A DNA stretch of 16,890 nt, from positions 680-17,569 of the forward strand of contig DCZC01000062.1 of NCBI GenBank assembly GCA_002331565.1, in the 5' to 3' direction. The position numbers and the translations under genes were made by a program. The notes under the pieces were generated by a model. The model saw nothing but the letters and a program-made list of their open reading frames with translations. It searched no databases and was not told the DNA's origin. This DNA comes from Gemmatimonas sp. UBA2094. GTDB lineage: Bacteria; Gemmatimonadota; Gemmatimonadetes; Gemmatimonadales; Gemmatimonadaceae. Shown piece after piece: positions 6,368 through 13,053 of this stretch (within the stretch, counting starts at the first letter, position 1; every line of letters begins with the position of its first letter).

Positions 6368-7071
6368 TGGAAGATGTCGTTGGCGCGTTAGGTGGGTTTC
6401 GGGGAGTCCGGGCCGAGTTGCTGGTGGCGCTCAAGAAAGCGCAGCCGCTCACGGCCCACGAGCTGGGCGAGCAGTTCGGCCTGACGGCCAACGCGCTGCG
6501 CCGACATCTCAAGGCTCTCGAGGAGGATGGATTGGTTCGCTACGAGCGCGCGGTGCGCGGCGTGGGCGCACCGACCTTTGCCTACTCGCTCACCGCCACC
6601 GGCGAGGCGCTGTTCCCCCGGTCGTATGTGCAGGTGCTGGCCACGGCGCTCGAAGCGCTTCGGACGCAGACGGGCGACCAGGCGGTGGAAGCGGTCCTCG
6701 AGGCAGAATGGCGCCGTCTGGCCGATGAGGCCGGCCCGGTGCTCGAGGCCTTGCCACTCGAGGAGCGCGTGCCGTTGGTGGCCGAGTTGCTGACGGCCAA
6801 GGGCTACATGGCGGAAGTCGTGACGGCAACGCCAGCGGAACCCGTGGACAGTGGAGAGGACGCCGAACCGCGCGTCACGCTCCGCATTCATAACTGTGCC
6901 GTGCGCGAGATCGCCGAGCGATTCCCGCAAGCGTGCGCGGTCGAGGCAAAGTTCGTTGAAGGACTGCTGGGCGTTCCGCTCGTGCGCGGCGCGCACCGGC
7001 TGGGCGGCTGCGGTCATTGTGATTACGGCGTGTCAGGTCACCTTTCGACGGTGAAACAGGAGCAGGCATGA
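6367..7071 (+). CDS. sufR: SufR-like Fe-S-sensing transcriptional repressor
   Basis: The 234-residue protein has an N-terminal winged helix-turn-helix (about 10-85), with the recognition segment around Thr-Ala-Asn-Ala-Leu-Arg-Arg-His and a basic wing near 58-75. A helical middle region (about 85-140) leads to a C-terminal cysteine-bearing domain. The likely cluster ligands lie among Cys177, Cys190, Cys215 and Cys218, spaced C-X12-C-X24-C-X2-C. SufR represses suf transcription when its Fe-S cluster is loaded and is released when clusters are lost. The start at 6367 is chosen over upstream in-frame GTG/ATG codons (6196, 6199) because a strong promoter ends 6 nt before it and the upstream residues are unlike protein. 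Its TGA overlaps the sufB ATG (ATGA, 7068-7071). Confidence 0.88.
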   Translation: MEDVVGALGGFRGVRAELLVALKKAQPLTAHELGEQFGLTANALRRHLKALEEDGLVRYERAVRGVGAPTFAYSLTATGEALFPRSYVQVLATALEALRTQTGDQAVEAVLEAEWRRLADEAGPVLEALPLEERVPLVAELLTAKGYMAEVVTATPAEPVDSGEDAEPRVTLRIHNCAVREIAERFPQACAVEAKFVEGLLGVPLVRGAHRLGGCGHCDYGVSGHLSTVKQEQA

Positions 7072-8501
7072 GTTCGACCATCGAGCAACTGGTCAATCGC
7101 GAGTACCAGTACGGCTTCAGCACGGACATCGAGACGGAAACGCTGCCGCCGGGGCTCACCGAAGACACGGTGCGCTTCATCTCGGCGAAGAAGCACGAGC
7201 CGGAGTGGCTGCTCGAGTGGCGCCTCAAGGCCTTCCGCCGCTGGCAGACCATGACGGAGCCACACTGGCCCAACGTCACCTATCCACCCATCGACTATCA
7301 GGCGGCGAGCTACTGGAGCGCGCCCAAGTCGGTGAAGCCGCTCGCATCGCTCGACGAAGTCGATCCGGCGCTGCTCGAAACGTACAACAAGCTCGGCATC
7401 TCTCTCACGGAGCAGAAGCGTCTCGCCGGCGTGGCCGTCGACGCCGTGTTCGACTCCGTGTCGGTGGGCACGACGTACAAGGAAGAACTGGCCAAGCACG
7501 GCGTGATCTTCATGTCGTTCGGTGAGGCCGTGCGCGAGCATCCCGAGCTGGTGCAGAAGTATCTCGGCTCGGTGGTGCCGTACAGCGACAACTTCTTCGC
7601 CGCGCTCAACAGCGCCGTCTTCTCCGACGGCTCGTTCTGCTACATCCCGAAGGGCGTGCGCTGCCCGATGGAGCTGTCTACCTACTTCCGCATCAATGCG
7701 GCGGAAACGGGCCAGTTCGAACGCACGCTCATCGTGGCCGACGAGGGCTCGTACGTGAGCTACCTCGAGGGGTGCACCGCGCCGAAGCGCGACACCAATC
7801 AGCTGCACGCGGCCGTCGTGGAAATCGTGGCGCTCGACCACGCCACCGTGAAGTACAGCACCGTGCAGAACTGGTACGCCGGCGACGAGCACGGCGTGGG
7901 TGGCATCTACAACTTCGTCACGAAGCGCGGCAAGGCGATGACCAATGCCAAGATCTCGTGGACGCAGGTGGAGACGGGCTCGGCGATTACCTGGAAGTAC
8001 CCCAGCGTGATCCTGCAGGGCGACAACTCGGTGGGTGAATTCTACTCGGTGGCCGTGGCCAGCAAGAAGCAGCAGGCCGACACCGGCACCAAGATGATTC
8101 ACATCGGCCGCAACACGAAAAGCACCATCGTGTCGAAGGGCATCAGCGCCATGCAGGGGCAGAACAGCTACCGCGGCAAGGTGCAGATCCTGCCCAAGGC
8201 GGAAGGCGCCCGCAACTACACGCAGTGCGACTCGATGCTCGTGGGCAACGCGTGCGGCGCGCACACGTTTCCGTATGTGGAGGTGGGGAACAACAGCGCG
8301 ACGCTCGAGCACGAGGCGTCCACGAGCAAGATCGGCGAAGACCAGATCTTCTACCTGAAGGCGCGCGGTCTCGATGCCGAGCAGGCCGTGAGCATGATCG
8401 TGAGCGGCTTCTGCAAGGAAGTGTTCAAGGAGCTGCCCATGGAGTTCGCGCTCGAAGCGCAGCAGCTGCTCGGGATCACGCTCGAGGGGTCGGTGGGGTA
8501 G
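7068..8501 (+). CDS. sufB: Fe-S cluster assembly scaffold SufB
   Basis: The 477-residue protein is a full-length SufB. Characteristic stretches include [23 protein letters not shown] and [10 protein letters not shown]. The closing Leu-Glu-Gly-Ser-Val-Gly C-terminus is also typical. SufB forms the SufBC2D complex in the cytoplasm, accepts persulfide sulfur from SufS via SufU and builds the nascent cluster with SufD. The gene overlaps sufR by 4 nt. It is followed by a 127-nt spacer with a hairpin before sufC, in contrast to the overlap between sufC and sufD. Confidence 0.97.
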   Translation: MSSTIEQLVNREYQYGFSTDIETETLPPGLTEDTVRFISAKKHEPEWLLEWRLKAFRRWQTMTEPHWPNVTYPPIDYQAASYWSAPKSVKPLASLDEVDPALLETYNKLGISLTEQKRLAGVAVDAVFDSVSVGTTYKEELAKHGVIFMSFGEAVREHPELVQKYLGSVVPYSDNFFAALNSAVFSDGSFCYIPKGVRCPMELSTYFRINAAETGQFERTLIVADEGSYVSYLEGCTAPKRDTNQLHAAVVEIVALDHATVKYSTVQNWYAGDEHGVGGIYNFVTKRGKAMTNAKISWTQVETGSAITWKYPSVILQGDNSVGEFYSVAVASKKQQADTGTKMIHIGRNTKSTIVSKGISAMQGQNSYRGKVQILPKAEGARNYTQCDSMLVGNACGAHTFPYVEVGNNSATLEHEASTSKIGEDQIFYLKARGLDAEQAVSMIVSGFCKEVFKELPMEFALEAQQLLGITLEGSVG

Positions 8502-8530
8502 TCGGCCACCGCGAACACCTGCAGGGAGCT

Positions 8531-8572
8531 GCCAGCTGTCAGCTCTCGGTCATGAGTCTACCGACAGCTGGC
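8531..8572. repeat. Inverted repeat in the sufB-sufC spacer
   Basis: GCCAGCTGTC (8531-8540) and GACAGCTGGC (8563-8572) are a perfect 10-bp inverted repeat with a 22-nt loop. A competing smaller stem, GAGCTG/CAGCTC (8526-8531 and 8540-8545), overlaps the left arm. The spacer has no Shine-Dalgarno sequence before sufC and is pyrimidine-rich near the start. It may be a dispersed intergenic repeat or an RNA processing or stability element. Confidence 0.6.
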
Positions 8573-8574
8573 GA

Positions 8575-8586
8575 CTGAACGCCGAA
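8575..8586 (+). repeat. 12-nt motif shared by two suf spacers (copy 1)
   Basis: CTGAACGCCGAA here is found again as its reverse complement at 10693-10704, in the sufD-sufU spacer. A 12-base identity between the two non-coding spacers of one operon suggests a family of dispersed intergenic repeats. No other exact copy was noticed in this window. Confidence 0.45.
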
Positions 8587-8628
8587 AACTCCTCCGCCAA
8601 CACATCAATCTTTTCGTTTTCACCATAT

Positions 8629-9378
8629 ATGCTCCAGATAAACGACCTCCGCGCCTCCATCGACGGCAAAGAAATCCTCAAAGGCATCTCGCTCACCGTG
8701 AACGCCGGTGAAGTGCATGCCGTGATGGGCCCCAACGGCTCCGGTAAGAGCACGCTGGCGCAGGTGCTGGCCGGTCATCCGGCCTACGAGGTCACCGGTG
8801 GCGAGGTGCTCTACAACGGCGAGAATCTCCTCGAGATGGACGCCGAGGTGCGGGCACAGCATGGCGTGTTCCTCGCCTTCCAGTACCCCGTGGAAATCCC
8901 GGGCGTGAGCAACGCGTACTTCCTGCGTGCCGCCTACAACGAAATCCGCAAGGCAAAGGGGCTCGAAGAAGTGGATCCCATGGAGTTCCTCGATCTGGTC
9001 GAAGAGAAGCTCAAGCTGGTGGACATGGATCCGTCCATGCTGAACCGCTCGGTGAACAGCGGATTTTCTGGCGGCGAGAAAAAGCGCAACGAAATTCTGC
9101 AGATGGCGGTGCTTCAGCCCATGCTCAGCATCCTCGATGAAACCGACTCCGGTCTCGACATCGACGCGCTGCGCATCGTGGCCGAGGGCGTGAATGCACT
9201 CAAGCGCCCCGACAACGCGGCGATCGTGGTGACGCACTACCAGCGTCTGCTCAACTACATCGTGCCCGACTATGTGCACGTACTGGCCGGTGGCCGCATC
9301 ATCAAGAGCGGCGACAAGTCGCTCGCGCTCGAGCTCGAGGCGCGTGGCTACGACTGGGTGCTGGAGACGGCGGCGTGA
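8629..9378 (+). CDS. sufC: Fe-S cluster assembly ATPase SufC
   Basis: This 249-residue ABC-type ATPase has every motif intact. Walker A is Gly34-Pro-Asn-Gly-Ser-Gly-Lys40-Ser41 and the Q-loop glutamine is Gln85. The signature is Phe146-Ser-Gly-Gly-Glu-Lys-Lys-Arg153, in the SufC form. Walker B ends in Asp170-Glu171, with the adjacent Thr-Asp-Ser-Gly-Leu-Asp D-loop, and the H-loop is His203. SufC binds SufB and SufD, and ATP hydrolysis drives the conformational change needed for cluster formation. The ATG at 8629 follows a U-rich stretch and has no recognisable Shine-Dalgarno sequence. The stop codon overlaps the sufD GTG start (GTGA, 9375-9378), so sufC and sufD are translationally coupled. 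Confidence 0.97.
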   Translation: MLQINDLRASIDGKEILKGISLTVNAGEVHAVMGPNGSGKSTLAQVLAGHPAYEVTGGEVLYNGENLLEMDAEVRAQHGVFLAFQYPVEIPGVSNAYFLRAAYNEIRKAKGLEEVDPMEFLDLVEEKLKLVDMDPSMLNRSVNSGFSGGEKKRNEILQMAVLQPMLSILDETDSGLDIDALRIVAEGVNALKRPDNAAIVVTHYQRLLNYIVPDYVHVLAGGRIIKSGDKSLALELEARGYDWVLETAA

Positions 9379-10688
9379 CCACGGCCCTCCGTTTCGCGGA
9401 GCAGGCGGTGGCGGCGTCGGTCGCCGACGCGCCCGGCTCCATCAAGGCACTGCGCGCCGCGGGCGCCGAGTCGTTCAAGACGCTCGGCTTTCCCACCACG
9501 CGCAACGAAGACTGGCACTACACCAGCGTGCAGGCGATCGCCATGGCGCAGTTCACGCCCGCCATCGATCGCGCGTCATCGGCCGGTGTGACCGCGGCCT
9601 CGCTGGCGCCCTACACCTTCGGCGCCGACTGGCCGCTCGTGGTGTTCGTGAACGGGCTCTTCTCGGCTGCGCTCTCCACGCTGGGCGCGCTCCCCACCGG
9701 CATCCGCGTGCTCGACATGGCCAGCGCGTCGGCTCAGGACGCCGACACACTCGGCAAGTTCCTCGGCACGGCCGCCCCCGCAGACCGTGACGGCTTCACC
9801 GCGCTCAACGCCGCGTTCGCCGGCGAAGGCACGTTCATTCACGTGGCGAAGGAGATGGTGATCGAGCATCCCATCCACATCGTGCACGTGATGGACGAGC
9901 GGGGGGCGGGCAGCATGAGCCATCCACGGCACGTGATGGTGGTGGAGCGGCACGCGAAGGCCAGCGTGGTGGAAAGCTACGTGAGCCTGGCCGACGTGCC
10001 GTACTTCACCAACAGTGTGGTGGAAGCGTTCGTGGACGATGGCGCCACCCTCAACGTGGTGCGCATCCAGCGCGAAGCGCGCTCGGCATATCATATCGGC
10101 ACGGTGGAAGCGCGTCAGGGCCGTGACAGCCACTTTCTCACCTTCACCTTCCAGACCGGCGCCGCGCTCTCGCGCAGCAACGTGTACACGGTGCTCGGCG
10201 GCGAAGGGTGCGGCTGCACCATCAACGGGCTGTACATGCTCGACGGTGAACAACACGGCGATCACCAGACGCGCGTGGAGCACGTGAAGGAAAACTGTTT
10301 CAGCCGCGAGGCGTACAAGGGGCTCATCGACGACCGCGCCCACGGCGTGTTCAACGGCAAGGTGTACGTGCACCCCGAAGCGCAGAAGACCGACGGCAAG
10401 CAGACCAACCACACGCTGCTGCTGTCCGAGAAGGCGCAGATCGACACGAAGCCGCAGCTCGAGATCTTCGCGGACGACGTGAAGTGCACACACGGCGCCA
10501 CTGTGGGCCGCATCGACGAAACCTCGCTGTTCTACCTCAAGAGCCGCGGCGTGGGCAAGGTGCTCGCGAAGCAGCTGCTCATGTACGCGTTCGCTGCCGA
10601 TGTGCTGGAAACCATCGAGAACCCGGTCATCGTGGAAGCGCTCGAGAAGCTCACCGTGGAGCGGTTCACGGGGAGTTCGAGTCACTGA
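9375..10688 (+). CDS. sufD: Fe-S cluster assembly protein SufD
   Basis: The 437-residue protein is a SufD. The N-terminal part (about 1-130) contains Gly-Phe-Pro-Thr-Thr-Arg-Asn-Glu-Asp-Trp-His-Tyr, typical of the family. The C-terminal beta-helix includes Lys-Cys-Thr-His-Gly-Ala-Thr-Val-Gly and Phe-Tyr-Leu-Lys-Ser-Arg-Gly. The histidine in that first motif corresponds to the region of SufD implicated in cluster assembly at the SufB-SufD interface. SufD is a paralogue of SufB and contributes to iron acquisition in the SufBC2D complex. The GTG start overlaps the sufC stop. A 122-nt spacer with a hairpin follows before sufU. Confidence 0.96.
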   Translation: MTTALRFAEQAVAASVADAPGSIKALRAAGAESFKTLGFPTTRNEDWHYTSVQAIAMAQFTPAIDRASSAGVTAASLAPYTFGADWPLVVFVNGLFSAALSTLGALPTGIRVLDMASASAQDADTLGKFLGTAAPADRDGFTALNAAFAGEGTFIHVAKEMVIEHPIHIVHVMDERGAGSMSHPRHVMVVERHAKASVVESYVSLADVPYFTNSVVEAFVDDGATLNVVRIQREARSAYHIGTVEARQGRDSHFLTFTFQTGAALSRSNVYTVLGGEGCGCTINGLYMLDGEQHGDHQTRVEHVKENCFSREAYKGLIDDRAHGVFNGKVYVHPEAQKTDGKQTNHTLLLSEKAQIDTKPQLEIFADDVKCTHGATVGRIDETSLFYLKSRGVGKVLAKQLLMYAFAADVLETIENPVIVEALEKLTVERFTGSSSH

Positions 10689-10692
10689 ACAG

Positions 10693-10704
10693 TTCGGCGT
10701 TCAG
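10693..10704 (-). repeat. 12-nt motif shared by two suf spacers (copy 2, inverted)
   Basis: TTCGGCGTTCAG on the plus strand is the exact reverse complement of 8575-8586. It overlaps a small local inverted repeat, CTGAAC (10685-10690) with GTTCAG (10699-10704), just after the sufD stop. Confidence 0.45.
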
Positions 10705-10732
10705 CGCGGTGTACTGAGCACTAGAAACTCTT

Positions 10733-10779
10733 ACTACACACTACACACTCCTGGCTGCAACGAGTTTGTAGTGTGTAGT
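10733..10779. repeat. Hairpin-forming inverted repeat in the sufD-sufU spacer
   Basis: ACTACACACTACA (10733-10745) is perfectly inverted as TGTAGTGTGTAGT (10767-10779). After one mismatch four more pairs extend the stem to 10750/10762, leaving an 11-nt loop. Its AC/GT-rich, low-complexity composition differs sharply from the surrounding GC-rich genes. There is no T-run after it, so it is more likely a repeat element or RNA-processing signal than a terminator. Confidence 0.7.
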
Positions 10780-10810
10780 GAAAGTCTTCGGTCACAAGTC
10801 TTTACTCCCC

Positions 10811-11260
10811 ATGACTGACCTTCAGGAGCTGTACCAGTCCGTCATTCTCGATCACAACCGCAAGCCGCGCAATTTCGGCGAGCTCGCGGGGGCGAATCGC
10901 GAGGCGGACGGCAAGAACCCGCTCTGCGGGGACGAGGTGCACGTGGCGCTCGTGGTCGACGGCGACATGATCACCGAAGTGAAGTTCACCGGCCACGGCT
11001 GTGCCATTTCGAAGGCGTCAGCGTCGCTGATGACCGCCGCGGTGAAAGGGAAGACGCGCGCGGAGGCAGAGGCGCTGTTCGAGCGGTTCCACACGCTCGT
11101 GCTGGGCAAGGATGCCGATGGCGGCAAGGACCTCGGTCAGCTTGTCGTTTTCAGTGGCGTGTCGCGGTTCCCTGTGCGGGTGAAGTGCGCGTCGCTCGCG
11201 TGGCACACCCTCAAGGCGGCGCTCGAGAGCGAGGCACCGGCCCCGGTGAGTACGGAGTGA
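10811..11260 (+). CDS. sufU: SufU-type zinc-dependent sulfurtransferase (IscU-like)
   Basis: The 149-residue protein begins Met-Thr-Asp-Leu-Gln-Glu-Leu-Tyr. It contains Asn-Pro-Leu-Cys39-Gly-Asp41, Gly-His-Gly-Cys64-Ala-Ile-Ser and Val-Lys-Cys126-Ala. In SufU, Cys39, Asp41, Cys64 and Cys126 are the expected Zn ligands, and Cys39 takes persulfide from SufS. The SufU-type insertion (about 99-119), absent from IscU, is present, ending in Gly-Val-Ser-Arg-Phe-Pro-Val-Arg. It serves as sulfur relay in place of SufE, and no sufE or sufA is visible in the operon. The frame opens at 10778, but homology starts at the ATG at 10811. No Shine-Dalgarno sequence precedes that ATG. Confidence 0.95.
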   Translation: MTDLQELYQSVILDHNRKPRNFGELAGANREADGKNPLCGDEVHVALVVDGDMITEVKFTGHGCAISKASASLMTAAVKGKTRAEAEALFERFHTLVLGKDADGGKDLGQLVVFSGVSRFPVRVKCASLAWHTLKAALESEAPAPVSTE

Positions 11261-11279
11261 CACGCACGCAGGCGGCCAC

Positions 11280-11645
11280 GTGAGTGGTGCCGACGTTGGC
11301 ACCTGGGAGCCGGTCGCCCGGGTAGACGATGTGCCGACGGACTACCCGCTCGCGCTCGCGCTCGTCGATGGTCGTCGGATCTGTCTGGTTCGGGTGCACG
11401 ACGAGGTCTTCGCCGTGGAAGATCGGTGCCCGCACCGCGACTTCCCACTGTCCGGTGGGGACGTGGTGAATGGATGTCTCGAGTGCCCGTTTCATGGCGC
11501 CCGGTTCGACGTGCGCACCGGCAACTGTGTGTCAGGCCCGTCCGAAGGGGATGCCGTGAAGGTGTATCCCGTGTTGCAGGTGAATGGGGTGGTGCTGCTT
11601 GGCGGTTCGTACCCGGTACCCGGAGCGCGAACGCACGACCCGTAA
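11280..11645 (+). CDS. SUF-associated Rieske [2Fe-2S] ferredoxin
   Basis: The 121-residue soluble protein carries the Rieske ligand pair Cys50-Pro-His52 and Cys69-Pro-Phe-His72. It sits in a fold typical of ferredoxin components of aromatic-ring dioxygenases and of bacterial NirD-like proteins. The disulfide cysteines of high-potential Rieske proteins are not in the usual places, so a low-potential ferredoxin form is expected. Similar Rieske genes occur inside suf operons of Actinobacteria, where an electron-donating role during cluster assembly has been suggested but is not established. The GTG start lies 19 nt after the sufU stop. The gene lies between sufU and sufS. Confidence 0.88.
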   Translation: MSGADVGTWEPVARVDDVPTDYPLALALVDGRRICLVRVHDEVFAVEDRCPHRDFPLSGGDVVNGCLECPFHGARFDVRTGNCVSGPSEGDAVKVYPVLQVNGVVLLGGSYPVPGARTHDP

Positions 11646-11655
11646 CTGATCAGTT
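11644..11655. promoter_or_regulatory. Perfect 12-bp palindrome after the Rieske gene
   Basis: AACTGATCAGTT at 11644-11655 is a perfect palindrome that includes the last bases of the Rieske stop codon and begins the 106-nt spacer before sufS. It could be a protein-binding site or chance. The spacer also contains GGTGG/CCACC arms (11684-11688 and 11693-11697 region) and no Shine-Dalgarno sequence. Confidence 0.3.
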
Positions 11656-11751
11656 CCGCGTAGTGAGTTCGACTTGGTGGGGGGCGGGCCGACCACCGAC
11701 GTGGCACTCTCACCCGTCTCTCGCAGTTCACGTTGTTCACGAGATTTCTCC

Positions 11752-12975
11752 ATGGTCTCCCCACTCGCGCCGCGCGCCGATTTTCCGTTGCTTGCCGCCA
11801 ACCCCGGCCTGCACTATCTCGACTCCGCCGCCACGTCGCAGAAACCGGCACCGGTACTCGATGCCATCCGCGGGTTCTATGAAACGGCCAACGCCAACCC
11901 GCATCGCGGCGCCTACGCGCTGAGCGCCCGGGCCACCGATCTGTACCACGATGCGCGCGGCACCGTGGCCCGGTTCGTCGGCGTCCGTGACAGCGATTGC
12001 GTGATCTTCACCCGCGGCACCACCGAGGCCATGAATCTGGTGGCGTCGAGCTGGGGGCGGGCAAACGTCGGTGCCGGTGACGAGATCGTCGTCACGGCCC
12101 TCGAGCATCACGCCAACTTCGTGCCGTGGCAGCAGCTCGCATTGGCCACCGGCGCGACGCTGCGCATCGTGGAACTCACGCCGCAGCAGACCATTGATCT
12201 CGATCTGCTGCGCGATGCGGTGAACACGCGCACCAAGCTGGTGGCCCTCACCCACGTGTCGAATGCCGTGGGCGCCATCACCCCGCTACAGGACGCGGTG
12301 CACATCGTGCGCGCGCGCTCGGCGGCCGTGATCGTGGTGGACGGCGCGCAGGCCGTGCCTCACCTGCCCGTCAGCTTCGACACGCTCGCCATCGACTTCT
12401 ACGCCTTCAGCGGACACAAGCTGCTGGGCCCCATGGGCATCGGCGCGCTCATCGGCCGCCGTGCCCTGCTGGAGAAGATGCCGCCCTACCAGTTCGGCGG
12501 AGACATGATCGAGTGGGTGCACGACACTGACTGCACCTGGAACGTGATCCCGCACAAGTTCGAGGCGGGAACACCCAACGCCGCCGACGCGGTGGGGCTC
12601 GCGGCCGCCATCCGCTATCTCGAGGCGCTCGGCATGGCCAACGTGCGGGCCCACGAAGTGGCGCTGCTCGAACGCGCCGACGCTGCCGTGCGCGCCCTGC
12701 CGGGTGTGACGGTATACGGCCCGCCCCCGGCGCTGCGCAGTGGCGTGCTGAGCTTTGCGCTGGCCGATGTGCATCCGCACGATCTCGCCACGATTCTCGA
12801 TCAGCATGGCGTGTGCATTCGGGCCGGACACCATTGCGGGCAGCCGCTCATGCGCCGGCTCGGCGTGAGTGCCACGGCGCGCGCGAGCTTCTACGTGTAC
12901 AGCGACGAGTCGGACGTGGAGGCGCTCGTGGGCGCCCTTACTGCGGCGCAGCAGCTGTTCGAAAGCGTGGACTGA
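11752..12975 (+). CDS. sufS: Cysteine desulfurase SufS (group II)
   Basis: The 407-residue PLP enzyme has the aminotransferase class V fold. The PLP lysine is Lys223 in Phe-Ser-Gly-His-Lys, and the catalytic cysteine is Cys362 in Arg-Ala-Gly-His-His-Cys-Gly-Gln-Pro-Leu-Met. That cysteine lies in the short loop characteristic of group II SufS/CsdA enzymes rather than the long loop of IscS. The N-terminal Leu-Asp-Ser-Ala-Ala-Thr-Ser-Gln-Lys-Pro and Asn-Pro-His-Arg-Gly stretches are also typical. It removes sulfur from L-cysteine to give alanine and an enzyme persulfide, passed to SufU. The frame opens at 11674, but recognisable sequence starts at the ATG at 11752. It is the last suf gene and converges with the glycosidase gene. 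Confidence 0.96.
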   Translation: MVSPLAPRADFPLLAANPGLHYLDSAATSQKPAPVLDAIRGFYETANANPHRGAYALSARATDLYHDARGTVARFVGVRDSDCVIFTRGTTEAMNLVASSWGRANVGAGDEIVVTALEHHANFVPWQQLALATGATLRIVELTPQQTIDLDLLRDAVNTRTKLVALTHVSNAVGAITPLQDAVHIVRARSAAVIVVDGAQAVPHLPVSFDTLAIDFYAFSGHKLLGPMGIGALIGRRALLEKMPPYQFGGDMIEWVHDTDCTWNVIPHKFEAGTPNAADAVGLAAAIRYLEALGMANVRAHEVALLERADAAVRALPGVTVYGPPPALRSGVLSFALADVHPHDLATILDQHGVCIRAGHHCGQPLMRRLGVSATARASFYVYSDESDVEALVGALTAAQQLFESVD

Positions 12976-13027
12976 ACACGGCCGCATTCCGCGGTCGTTC
13001 GCTGGGATGCATGAGTGACACGGAACC

Positions 13028-13046
13028 GTCGGCGAGCATCGCCGAC
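13028..13046. terminator. Hairpin between sufS and the convergent glycosidase gene
   Basis: GTCGGCGA (13028-13035) and TCGCCGAC (13039-13046) form a perfect 8-bp GC-rich stem with a 3-nt loop. It lies in the 78-nt gap between the two convergent stop codons. No T-run follows on either strand, so termination activity is inferred from position. Confidence 0.5.
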
Positions 13047-13053
13047 CCGACGT

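Noticed and set aside
7038..8312. 424-residue minus-strand open frame opposite sufB
   Set aside because: It mirrors sufB and has a His/Val/Arg-rich composition with no recognisable motif; sufB is certain.
9576..10685. 369-residue minus-strand open frame opposite sufD
   Set aside because: It is antisense to the well-supported sufD, with the same low-complexity shadow composition.
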